DNA from: JAVBPR01 sp031549485
GTDB taxonomy: Bacteria; Bacillota; Clostridia; Oscillospirales; Feifaniaceae
Direction of reading: 5' to 3'
Assembly: GCA_031549485.1 (NCBI GenBank)
Contig: JAVBPR010000005.1
Location: 1 to 58,521, forward strand
DNA: 58,521 bases
In this document: positions 1-9,700 of the stretch, piece by piece
How positions within the stretch are numbered: the stretch's first letter is position 1
Layout: each line of letters opens with the position of its first letter
Translations under genes and position numbers: made by a program
The notes under the pieces: generated by a model
What the model was told of the DNA's origin: nothing
The model's database searches: none
The model's input: only the letters and a program-made list of their open reading frames with translations

Positions 1-2654
1 AACCTAACTATGCCTGCCTCGCCGGCTTCCTTTTCAATCAGCGTCCAATCCGATATGGAAATCATAATCACATTAACGCTATCATCCGCTAAAAGCCTGA
101 TTTTGCGCGTAGTTTCGATTCCGTCCATGCCCTCCATCAGGTAGTCTACAAATATAATATTGTACGGGGTTTTATTTTGCAGCGAATTTCTTACAGCTTC
201 AACAGCCTCGGCGCCGCTGCTTACCAAATCACAAAAAATGCCAAAACTATTCATGATTTTCTTAAAATAATCAAGGACCGTAGAATCATCATCGATTACC
301 AAAACGCGCACAGAATGATAAACCGATTTATCAAAAATATTTTTAGAGACAGCGTTTTTGTCCTCTTGCAGTTTTACGTCAAAAGAAAAACAGCTGCCTT
401 TTCCAAGTTCGCTGGTTAAGGTAACCGAACCGCCCATAAGCTCGACGATTTTTTTTGAAATTGCCAGCCCAAGACCGGTTCCCCCGAATTTGCGGGTAAT
501 GCCTGATTCAGCCTGCTCAAATGATTGAAACAGCTTCTTTATATTTTCTTCGCTGATACCTATGCCGGTATCAATTACCTCGAAATGCAGGGTAAAACCG
601 CCCTTGTCAATTTCCCCCTTTTGAATATTGAGCGTAACATTGCCGTGATCAGGTGTAAACTTCACGGCATTGGACAACAAATTGGTAATTACCTGCGAAA
701 GCCTTAATTCATCGCCGATCAAATAATCCGGTAGGGACGGTTCCATATTTACAAACAGATTGATTTTCTTTTCTTCCGATTTGACCGTAATAACATTGAC
801 GATATTTTCAAGCATTTTTTCAAAGTTAAATGATTCGGGGTGTATCTCCAGCTTGTTTGCGTCAATTTTAGACATATCCAAAATGTCATTTATCAAAGCA
901 AGCAGATGCTGCGAAGCATCGTTTATCTTATCAAGGCAATACATCATTTTAGCCGGGTCTTTTGAATTTTTCCCGATTTTTGTCATACCTATGATTGCGT
1001 TCATCGGAGTTCGTATTTCATGGCTCATATTTGCCAAAAAGGTGCTTTTAGCCGCAGCACTGTTTTCAGCAATGATTTTTGCTTCCTTTAATTCTTCTTC
1101 ATTTTTCTTGATTTCGGCAAGCATTGCTTTATATTCGGTCAAATCCCTGACAAACGAAAATAGCCGGTAAGTATCGTTATAATCAACTTTTATAACCGTC
1201 ATTTCAACAGAATATACTTTGCCGCTCAAAGACTGCGTCAAGCATTCCCGGACTGATTTCCCGCTTGTTATGGCATCGTTAACCAAATTTTGAAGGAACT
1301 CAGCAGATGGCGTTCCGTCAGCCTGATATTCAGGGAATAAGCTTTGAACCAAATCTTTTGGTGCTGTTCTGGGATCCACATCATATAAATCCATCAAACA
1401 TTTATTGCAGGACAACAAATCAATTTTATCATTCCAAAGCGCAATGCTTACAGGAACCGCATCAATCATCGCCTGATTACGTTCATCTGCTTCGCGCGCT
1501 GCCTCTTTTGCTGATAATTCGGCGCGCATGTCACGGACATACCCTATGATTCTAAAGCTGTTTTTATAATTTTCCTTTTTCAAAGTTACTTCGCAGGGAA
1601 GCGGCTCGCCGGTGAGTGTACGGTGCTGCCAAGGAAAACTGACTTCTCCCTTTTCAATGGCAGCATTAATATATTCCTTAGCCATTTCTTCGGCAGTCCG
1701 GCCCGAGGGCTGCACAGGGTCGGAAAGCTCAAAAAACTTATCGCAGTATTCCTGTTTGGAAGCGCATTGAAACAGTTTTACGGCGGCTTCGTTGCAATCA
1801 ATTTTTTCTAATTTATCGTTCCAAATATCACATGCCAGTGGGCTTGCATCAAGCATCTGCCTGGTTCTTTCTTCGGCCTCCATAGTCTCGGCGCGGGCTG
1901 TTAGCTCGGTCCTCAAATCCCTTATGTATCCAACCACAATATAATCATCTTTGCGCTGCACTCTTACCAAAGTAACTTCAGAAGGAATAAGTTCACCGTT
2001 TATTTTTTGATGGGTCCACTCAAATTTTAGATAGCCTTTGGCAAACGCCTCCGCGACATATTTTGTGCCCATTTCAGCAGAAGAAAGACCGGAGGGCTGA
2101 AATTCGGGCGATAGTTTTTGAAAGTTTCGGATATATTCCTGTTTGTCGGTCAATCCAAATAATCTCACCGACTCTGTGTTGCAATCAATAATGTTTAAAT
2201 CTGTATCAAAGAAATTGGCGCAAAGAGGCGTAGCGTCGAGCATAATACGTGTTCGCTCCTCCGCTTCTTTTGCCGCAAGTTCCTGGTCCTTCTTCGCACT
2301 GATATCTCTTGCTATTCCCAAAAGCCCAACAATTTCGCCGTTTATGGTTAGCGGCGTTTTAATCGTTTCCATATGTTTTGTTGTGCCGTCGGGATATGTT
2401 ATCAGCTCTTCGATAGCTTCCGTTTTATTGCTTTCCATCACTCGTCTGTCCGCTTCTAAAAAAAGCTCAGCCATTTCAGCGTCAATTTTAAAAATTTCAG
2501 CGTCTGTTTTGCCTATCAAATCAGCTTCATAGCAGCCGGCAAATTTTTCAAAAGCGGGATTGCAGCCGGTATAGACACTGTTTTTGTCCTTGTAAAAAAT
2601 CAAGTCCGGAATAGTATCGCGAATAATTTTTAAGATATCGATGTTTTTTGACAC
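1..2654 (-). CDS. Multi-PAS hybrid sensor histidine kinase (3' end cut by the window)
   Basis: The gene runs off the window start; about 884 codons are present. Four PAS-like modules follow one another (roughly residues 5-130, 140-260, 265-385, 390-505); modules 2 and 3 resemble a tandem duplication. Then come a HisKA H-box (SHEIRTPMNAI, phospho-accepting His near 543), an HATPase_c domain with N box NLLSNAVKF, G1 DTGIGI and G2 GTGLGLAISKK, and a receiver domain with FVDYLMEGMDG (phospho-accepting Asp near 835). No transmembrane segment is visible, so it is probably a cytoplasmic sensor that autophosphorylates and relays to its own receiver. The GTG start is chosen because AGAGGG lies at normal spacing upstream and PAS1 begins at once. 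A further output domain could lie beyond the window. No partner regulator is adjacent, and the ligand is unknown. Confidence 0.93.
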   Translation of the reverse strand, partial: MSKNIDILKIIRDTIPDLIFYKDKNSVYTGCNPAFEKFAGCYEADLIGKTDAEIFKIDAEMAELFLEADRRVMESNKTEAIEELITYPDGTTKHMETIKTPLTINGEIVGLLGIARDISAKKDQELAAKEAEERTRIMLDATPLCANFFDTDLNIIDCNTESVRLFGLTDKQEYIRNFQKLSPEFQPSGLSSAEMGTKYVAEAFAKGYLKFEWTHQKINGELIPSEVTLVRVQRKDDYIVVGYIRDLRTELTARAETMEAEERTRQMLDASPLACDIWNDKLEKIDCNEAAVKLFQCASKQEYCDKFFELSDPVQPSGRTAEEMAKEYINAAIEKGEVSFPWQHRTLTGEPLPCEVTLKKENYKNSFRIIGYVRDMRAELSAKEAAREADERNQAMIDAVPVSIALWNDKIDLLSCNKCLMDLYDVDPRTAPKDLVQSLFPEYQADGTPSAEFLQNLVNDAITSGKSVRECLTQSLSGKVYSVEMTVIKVDYNDTYRLFSFVRDLTEYKAMLAEIKKNEEELKEAKIIAENSAAAKSTFLANMSHEIRTPMNAIIGMTKIGKNSKDPAKMMYCLDKINDASQHLLALINDILDMSKIDANKLEIHPESFNFEKMLENIVNVITVKSEEKKINLFVNMEPSLPDYLIGDELRLSQVITNLLSNAVKFTPDHGNVTLNIQKGEIDKGGFTLHFEVIDTGIGISEENIKKLFQSFEQAESGITRKFGGTGLGLAISKKIVELMGGSVTLTSELGKGSCFSFDVKLQEDKNAVSKNIFDKSVYHSVRVLVIDDDSTVLDYFKKIMNSFGIFCDLVSSGAEAVEAVRNSLQNKTPYNIIFVDYLMEGMDGIETTRKIRLLADDSVNVIMISISDWTLIEKEAGEAGIVR

Positions 2655-2958
2655 AATATACACCCTCTTTTAACCTTATCATCTTTCAAAAACAAGTTTT
2701 CTTCCCGCGGCAACTAAATATATTTATGCCAATTTAATCCCGGCGTGTCGCGTTTGTAAAATATAATGCGGTTTTTCATTTTGAGGCCATCCCTAATTAC
2801 GCAGCTTTGATTTTATTTTATCACAAAATAGATTCCACCGCCAACCGAGGCTGTTTTAATTAAAATACATTTTGTGATAAAATAAAAGAAACAAATATTC
2901 CGAACTTTTCGTCTAATATATTAGATTTGCTATTTTTACTTTTTTGGAGGGTTTTGTT
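2655..2958. other. Divergent intergenic region with a long inverted repeat
   Basis: This 304-bp AT-rich gap separates the kinase from the secreted MORN-like protein, so promoters for both must lie here. The only clear structure is a perfect 19-bp inverted repeat, listed separately. No small gene or known riboswitch is seen. Confidence 0.6.
2811..2887. repeat. Perfect 19-bp inverted repeat with a 39-nt spacer
   Basis: Positions 2811-2829 are exactly reverse-complementary to 2869-2887; the core reads TTATCACAAAAT. The spacer contains the palindrome TTTTAATTAAAA. It lies between two divergent genes, so it could be an operator pair, a transcribed hairpin or a miniature element. A 12-base match to the core (TATCACAAAATA) recurs near 49579, upstream of valS. 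Confidence 0.7.
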
Positions 2959-3918
2959 ATGAAAAAAGCGCTGTGTGTTATCTTGTTGCTCATTATGCTT
3001 CTTACAATAATCCCGCTCGGCGCGTCCGCCGCGCTCGCCAAAGAAAAAGTGCTTTCAACCGACATAGGTTGCCTTGTTAACATGCAGCCTATTTACTCTT
3101 TTAATGTTAATAACGAAACCTATGTTGTCGCGGAAGATTTACGGAGCTACGGTTTTGATGTGGTTTGGGAAGCGAAAGCAAGAACGCTCAGCATAACCTC
3201 GAACAATATTCCTGCACAAACGATTCTATCAAAAGAGCAGATAAATATTTTAAAAACCGATATAAAAACCGGGGTTAAACTTTTTGATGTATATAAAACA
3301 AATATCAAAACCTATATCGCCGGAAGTGAAGTAGTCGCTTATAACATAAACGGGTACACCCTCATCAAGCTCGCCGATTTATCGGTTTACGGATACTTGG
3401 AATGGGATAAGGATAATAAAATAGCCTCTATAAATGTTTTGCAGAAATCGCTTGACGAAGCATATGAAAAAGCCGAAAAAAGCGAAGTGATAATCAAAGA
3501 TTACCCTCTCAGTCTTTACGGATGTCTCCCTACCGATGTAACTTATATCGGGGAAGTTGCGGGTGGCGTTCCAAACGGAATCGGAAAAATCCACTATGAC
3601 CCCGGCGTTGTATATGATGCAGCCGGGGCGCATTGGGAAAGTTATTTAGGATATTTTAGGGACGGAAAAAAGGACGGCCGAGGAATATACAGAATGTATG
3701 ATCGTTTAGGCGCTAACCGCGCCAATAGCCAATACGGAGAGGAAAATTACAGCAACGGCCTTCGTGACGGTTATAACATCACCTGCTTTTATTCAACTCT
3801 TTGGTCGCAAACTGTTTTTCGCGGCCGAAAAGAAGGCCTTTACTTAGATGACAAGCTAAACAGTCCCATAGTTTTGCATTTTGATGCGAGCTTTAAATTT
3901 GGTTTTGAAATAGAATAA
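2959..3918 (+). CDS. Secreted protein with MORN-like repeats
   Basis: About 319 residues. A signal peptide is clear: MKKA, then a leucine/isoleucine-rich core ending ASAALA near residue 25. Residues 30-165 resemble the copper-amine-oxidase-N-type stalk domain of Clostridia surface proteins (YVVAEDLRSYGFDVVW, then VVAYNINGYTLIKLADLSVYG). Residues 190-300 carry MORN-like units: GVPNGIGKIHYDP, GYFRDGKKDGRGIYRMYD, NYSNGLRDGYN, VFRGRKEGLY. The ATG is chosen because TTTTGGAGG ends 8 bases upstream; a TTG further up overlaps that site. It is likely secreted or wall-associated. No enzymatic motif is seen and its function is unknown. It ends at a strong hairpin shared with the convergent regulator gene. 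Confidence 0.85.
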   Translation: MKKALCVILLLIMLLTIIPLGASAALAKEKVLSTDIGCLVNMQPIYSFNVNNETYVVAEDLRSYGFDVVWEAKARTLSITSNNIPAQTILSKEQINILKTDIKTGVKLFDVYKTNIKTYIAGSEVVAYNINGYTLIKLADLSVYGYLEWDKDNKIASINVLQKSLDEAYEKAEKSEVIIKDYPLSLYGCLPTDVTYIGEVAGGVPNGIGKIHYDPGVVYDAAGAHWESYLGYFRDGKKDGRGIYRMYDRLGANRANSQYGEENYSNGLRDGYNITCFYSTLWSQTVFRGRKEGLYLDDKLNSPIVLHFDASFKFGFEIE

Positions 3919-3920
3919 AC

Positions 3921-3952
3921 AAAGAGCTCTGCAAAACTTTGCAGAGCTCTTT
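3921..3952. terminator. Bidirectional terminator hairpin
   Basis: Arms AAAGAGCTCTGCAAA and TTTGCAGAGCTCTTT form a near-perfect 15-bp stem with a T-run on the plus strand and a matching A-run on the left, between two convergent genes. Confidence 0.9.
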
Positions 3953-3964
3953 TTAGCTAAAATG

Positions 3965-6505
3965 TCATTTTACATCAAGAAGGCCGAGCTCCCGGATTTT
4001 CATCATTGCGTCCACCCCGCTTGTGACATCCAACTTTTTGTAAATCAAAATCATATGCGACTTAACCGCCGAGGGTTTGAGCCCCATTTTTTCGGCTATC
4101 ATTTTTTGCGCCAAACCATCGCAGAGATGCCGCATTACCGCCTTTTGCTGGTCGGTAAATTTTAAGTTTTCAGGGGCCCTGCCGCCGGTCAGTCCGCGCG
4201 AAACTTTCGCTCTTGAAAGTGCCGAAATATATATCGTCTTGAGCATTGAACCGGTAAATTCGCCGTTATAATCTTTCTGAGATACACGCTTTTGCAGCCT
4301 ATGAAGCATATTCACAAGTTCCGGACCTTCGTTTTCGAAAATTTGTGTAAAACCAAATTCCTGTGCCGAAATAATTGCTTTTTCAAGCGGCTTAAACGCT
4401 TCGTTTTGCATCCCTCGCCCCTTTTTCCAATAAGCGATTGCGAGCAAAATATTAGCTTCTATAATATCAAGCGTCCGGCTGTATCCCTCGCATAAGCAAA
4501 GAAGCTTTTTTAAAAATAGAATGGCCGTATTATATTCCCCGGTGACAATATACGCCCGCGCAGTTGTGAAATGTTGATACGATTTATAAAATGACAAGTT
4601 GCAGTATGGCGAATCGGCATAGCGTTTTAACCAATCTTTTGCCGCTTCGGCATCGCCGTCTGATAGCCGAATTCGGTATTCGAATGCCCGGAAATTTGCG
4701 GTTAAATAAAACGCTTGGTCGCGCTCGATCATCTCAGCCGCGCCGTCTAATACCTTTTGCATATCCATGCGATTTCCCTGCGCATCTAATATATTCGCAA
4801 GAATCATCATCGCACAGAATTTCAGTTCAGGCGCAAATCCGTCTTTGATCATAATACCGGCCGATAGCGCCAGTTCATATGCCGCTGAGAGATTCCCGTT
4901 CTCATACGCGAAACCTGCGCGCAGGCATAATTCAATTAAATCAAATTCCTCATGAAAAAACACGCCGATAGTCTTTCTGAAAAGCGCAAAGCTATTTTCT
5001 ATATCTATTAAAAATTCCGAAAAATCTCGATTTGAACGGTGAAACAAAGGCATATTATGCGATACCGACGGCATAAATGCTTTTTGCGTCAGCGCTTTTT
5101 TCATCGGGATATTTTTTATGCCTTTCATGTAATCCACAACTTTTATCCGCGGATCCATAAGCCGAATAAGAAAAAAAGTTTGCGCCGACTTCGGGTTTTG
5201 CAGAACGATTTTCGGAAATTTTTGATAATAAAGGTCAATCGTAGCCGTCAAAGCATCAATATCACCCTCCGCAAACGCGGCCCATGCCTGCACCTCTAAA
5301 AGAAACGAATATTCTTCCACAATAGAACCGTCCACCGACAAGCGAATAATTGAAAGAGTGTCCTCAATAGAGGCATACGGAGAATTATAGTCATACATTA
5401 GTTTTAAACCCTTTGTAACGCCGCGCTTATCTCCGCATTTTATATAATATTCAACTGCACGATAGTTATCTCCGCGCGCGAAGAACCAATCTCCCGCTTT
5501 TTGATATAGTTCTTTCAACATCACGCTGTTTTCACGCATGATTTGACTATACAAAAAATCTCGAAATAAATGATGAAATCGGTATACTCCGTTTTCATCC
5601 GCGCTTATAAAAGCATTTTCCCTGACAAGAGTTTCAAGTATTTTCGCGCTGTCCTTTCGTCCGGTCATAGCTTCGCAAAAATCCGGTGTCAGCTCATCTG
5701 CCACCGATACGCAAAGCAGAAATTTCCGACGCGCTTCATCCCAATTTTCCCAAACCTGCTCCCTTATAAATGTTTCAAGATAACGGCTCAGAAGCTTTTT
5801 GCCCGTGGATTGATTTCCTGAAAGCAACATCGCATTTAACCCGATCGCCCAGCCGCCGGTTGCGGCAAGAATTTCCCCGGCTTGCTCCGAAGTAATGCGC
5901 TGACCATGAGCGGTAAACAGCGCTTTGATCTCTTCCACCGAAAAGGTAAGACTGTTTACATCAACCATTGCAAGTTTATTTTTTACAACAAGCTCCGAAA
6001 AACTGTCCGGCGGCTCCGCCCGAGAGAGCAGAAACAGCGTTACGCATTCCGGCAGCTCGGCAATTATCTCCGGCAAACGTTTCAATATGTCCGAGCTTGT
6101 AATCAAATGCAAATCGTCTATTATAAGTACACTGTTTTGCTCCGAAATACCAGATTTTTGCAAATACGCATTAAATGCTTTGAGCGCTCTTCCTGCGAAC
6201 TCAAATGGCGCGGATGCAAAGGATTTTTGTGAAAGAGTTCTCTTTAGCTCGGTATTTCCAGGTTGGAGCGAAAAAAGTGCTATCGCAAGCCGCTCGCAAA
6301 AATCGGCGGGCCGCTGGCCTGATGCCTCGGTCATCGAAATCCACGCGCATGGACACCCCCGCCGTTCAAGCCATAGGCGGGTTGAAAAACTCTTTCCGTA
6401 GCCCGCAGGCGCGTGAATATAAGTAATTCGCCGGGCTTGCAGCTGGTCAAGCAGCCTCATGAGTTCTGTTCTTTCTATTGAGGAAATTTGTCCGACACTC
6501 TCCAT
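3965..6505 (-). CDS. MalT-like LuxR-family ATP-dependent transcriptional regulator
   Basis: About 846 residues with the architecture of the large MalT/STAND LuxR activators: an N-terminal nucleotide-binding domain with Walker A (APAGYGKSFST, near residue 33) and Walker B (VLIIDDLHLI, near 127), a winged-helix and TPR-like helical middle (residues 340-760), and a C-terminal LuxR helix-turn-helix (residues 785-846; FTDQQKAVMRHLCDG, MGLKPSAVKSHM). Such proteins bind an inducer and ATP, oligomerise and activate transcription. The ATG is chosen because GGGAGG lies at good spacing; a TTG two codons upstream is too close to it. It is divergent from the giant SLH protein, which makes that gene its most likely target. 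The inducer is unknown. Confidence 0.93.
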   Translation of the reverse strand: MESVGQISSIERTELMRLLDQLQARRITYIHAPAGYGKSFSTRLWLERRGCPCAWISMTEASGQRPADFCERLAIALFSLQPGNTELKRTLSQKSFASAPFEFAGRALKAFNAYLQKSGISEQNSVLIIDDLHLITSSDILKRLPEIIAELPECVTLFLLSRAEPPDSFSELVVKNKLAMVDVNSLTFSVEEIKALFTAHGQRITSEQAGEILAATGGWAIGLNAMLLSGNQSTGKKLLSRYLETFIREQVWENWDEARRKFLLCVSVADELTPDFCEAMTGRKDSAKILETLVRENAFISADENGVYRFHHLFRDFLYSQIMRENSVMLKELYQKAGDWFFARGDNYRAVEYYIKCGDKRGVTKGLKLMYDYNSPYASIEDTLSIIRLSVDGSIVEEYSFLLEVQAWAAFAEGDIDALTATIDLYYQKFPKIVLQNPKSAQTFFLIRLMDPRIKVVDYMKGIKNIPMKKALTQKAFMPSVSHNMPLFHRSNRDFSEFLIDIENSFALFRKTIGVFFHEEFDLIELCLRAGFAYENGNLSAAYELALSAGIMIKDGFAPELKFCAMMILANILDAQGNRMDMQKVLDGAAEMIERDQAFYLTANFRAFEYRIRLSDGDAEAAKDWLKRYADSPYCNLSFYKSYQHFTTARAYIVTGEYNTAILFLKKLLCLCEGYSRTLDIIEANILLAIAYWKKGRGMQNEAFKPLEKAIISAQEFGFTQIFENEGPELVNMLHRLQKRVSQKDYNGEFTGSMLKTIYISALSRAKVSRGLTGGRAPENLKFTDQQKAVMRHLCDGLAQKMIAEKMGLKPSAVKSHMILIYKKLDVTSGVDAMMKIRELGLLDVK

Positions 6506-6752
6506 ATTCAATCCTCCCGTTTATAATTCAATTCTACTCCAAAAAATCCAACCTTTCCAGAAAAATATTTTCAAAATACCCCCCACGCTCACTTTTTGTA
6601 AAAACGCATTTTTAATAAACTAATAATATATATTTCTATATTTTAGCAATGAATCCATTATTTTGGCATGTTTTAAAAAAGCGTAAAATCCTCAAAAAGT
6701 ATTTGCCCCGATTTGGAATAGTTGAAAATGATTTTTATTGGAGGAACTATTT
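6506..6752. promoter_or_regulatory. Divergent control region of the regulator and the SLH protein
   Basis: 247 bp, very AT-rich. It must hold the promoters of both genes. GGAGG at 6740-6744 is the ribosome binding site for the SLH protein. I see no convincing -35/-10 pair or perfect operator. Confidence 0.5.
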
Positions 6753-9700
6753 ATGACTCAAGTAGTAAAAAAAATTGTATCTTTTATTATTGCGTTTACG
6801 CTGGCTCTTGGCGGAATTTGGCTTTCACCTGTAAGCGCGCGGGCGGCTACACTAAATCACGATATTTCAACCGGCTCGCTAACAGTTGCAAACGGGAATG
6901 ATTATTTAATTACACAGACTGACTCGACTACCAGTACAGCAAATAACATAATCGTTCCATCCGGTTTCTCGGGCAATATTACTCTTTCGGGCGTAAATAT
7001 ATCTGTTTCTACGAGAAACGAATGTGCGTTCAGACTTGACGGCGACGCAAATGTGACGCTGACGCTTGTCGGCACTAATATGTTAAGAAGCGGCGAGAAC
7101 TGCGCGGGGCTTCAGGTTGTGGCCGGAGCCACTGTGTCAATCAGCGGAAACGGTAGCCTGGAGGCTTGGGGCGGTTCCTCCGGTGCAGGCATCGGCTCTT
7201 GTAAAGATGTAAGCGGCGGCAATATAAATATCAGTGGCGGAACGGTGAGCGCAAACGGCGGAGACGGCGGCGCGGGCATCGGTGGAGGCCGTGGCGGTTC
7301 AAGCGGCACTATAAATATCAGCGGAGGAACCGTCACAGCATTAGGCAGCTCTACAGGCGCAGCTATCGGCGGCGGTAACTTTAGGCACTGTGACACGATA
7401 TCAATTACAGGCGGAGAAGTTTTTGCCAATAAGTTTGGAGGCGGGACTGCAATAGGCTCCGGTGCTTCGAATACCGTTCACGGAACAATCAGCATAGGCG
7501 CAGCAGGAAAAGTGACAATCAGCGCAAGCGGTCTTGACAATCCTCTTGGCGCAAACACTTTAGGGAATGTCACTAATGCCGGCATTCTTACAATAGCGGA
7601 CGGAATTTTAAAAATCGATCCAGGCCAAACATTAACTAACAGCGGAACATTCACAACCGCGGACACGGTTACCAATAACGGGATAATTACCAACACCGGC
7701 ACAATTACTAATAATGGCACGATTACTAATAATGGCACTATTAATAATAGCGGAACAATTACCGGAAACGCACTTTCCGGCAGCGGCAATATTGGAATCG
7801 CCTGGAGCGCCTTAACTGCAAACGGCACGGCGGATACAGTTGAGACAACCGAACTTACACTTACTTTCGGCGCGGCTCCCGGAACACTTAGCGCAAGCAA
7901 TATTATGGTAACAGGCGCAACAAAAGGAGCTCTGTCCGGAACAGGAAATACGCGAACGCTGGCTATCAGCAATATCACTGTGGCGGAAGGCGAAAATGTG
8001 CAAGTTGACATCACAAATCCAGCGGGATATTTATTTACCCCAACAACAAAAACCGTTGCAGTTCACAAGGTTTCTTCGCAAACTATCACAGCCGCAACAT
8101 ACAGCGCGGCTCCGTATAGCATAGGAAATCAGATCACCGCAACAAAAGGAACATATACCGCAAACGACGGCGGAATCGAAGGAACACACACCTACAAATG
8201 GTTTCGCGCGGATGATTCGGCAGGATTGAATGCCGCGGAAATCTCAGGTGCGGAGGCGCTTACTTATACGCCGACTACGGCTGATTTTGGCAAGTATATC
8301 TGCATAGAAACGACTCCTGTTGGCGACGGTAGCTTTGCGGGAGCGCCGGTTAAAAGCGCATATATTCAGATAGGCGTAAAACTGATTGCCAGCGTAATCG
8401 GCGCGGGCGGCGGTACCGCCACGGTGGCCGGCGCGGCAAGCGCTGTTGTATATAGCACAAGCGGTGCTGCTATAGTTGTAACGAAAAACAGATCAAGCGA
8501 CACGATAGCATGGTCGGCGGCGGGAGGTATCGGTTCGTTCGGAGACGCTTCCGCGGCAAGCACCACCTATTCTCCGCCGGCAGTTCCGACAGGAGATATC
8601 GAGCTTACGGCCACATTGTCGCTGGCAATTATTGATATCGCAACAATCTCGGGCGTTACCGCACTGTCATCCAGCGATACGCCGGTAAATACCATCACAC
8701 CTACACCCCAGTTTACCGGAACGGTTACATGGAGTCCTGCGGTAGTCGGCGCGTTCGCGATAAATACTGCTTACACCGCGACCATCACCCTCGCGCCGGA
8801 GGCAGGCTACACCCTTAACGGCGTTGCGGCGAATTTCTTCACCGTAGCTGGCGCGACAGCGACCAATAGCGAAAACAGCGGAGTTATTACCGCAGTCTTC
8901 CCCCCGACGACAAATGCAATTAACTGGAGAATCGACACGCAAGGCTCACTTACTGTTGTAAATGGATTTGATTATATTATTTCCCAGAACGACCTGAACA
9001 CAAGTACCGCCAATACCATAACTGTCCCAACAGATTACACCGGCAATATTACGCTTTCGGGAGTAAATATTCTTGTTTCTGCGGAAAATACTTGTGCTTT
9101 CAAACTTGAAGGCAATACAAATGTGTCACTGACGCTTGACGGTGTTAACAGATTAGCGAGCGGAAATAATTGCGCAGGAATTCAGGTTCCGGCCGGAACC
9201 ACCTTGGAAATCGACGGAAACGGCAGTGTCGAAGTTCAAGGTGGCGGATCAAGCGCGGGCATAGGCGGCAATAACACCGTTTGCGGCACCGTTAAAATCA
9301 AAGGAGGCAATATCACCGCAAACGGCGGCACATATGGCGCAGGTATCGGCGGCGGCAATAATAACGCAGGCGGCACTATCGAAATCAGCGGAGGTACTGT
9401 CACCGCAAACGCCGGCACGGCAAGCGCGGGTATCGGCGGCGGGCGCTTAGGCGCAAGCGGAAATATAAGCATAAGTGGCGGTATAGTTACAGCGCTGGGC
9501 AGCGTATTAGGCGCAGCCATCGGAGGAGGCTACAACGGCCAATGTGTTACCATTTCATTTACAGGCGGCGAGGTTACTGCCAATAAATTCGGCGCCGGAA
9601 CGGCAATAGGCTCCGGCAGCGGAAATAGTACCCTTGGATCAATCAGCATAGGCGCAGGGGGAAAAGTGACAATAAGCGCCGGAGGTGAAGATAATCCTCT

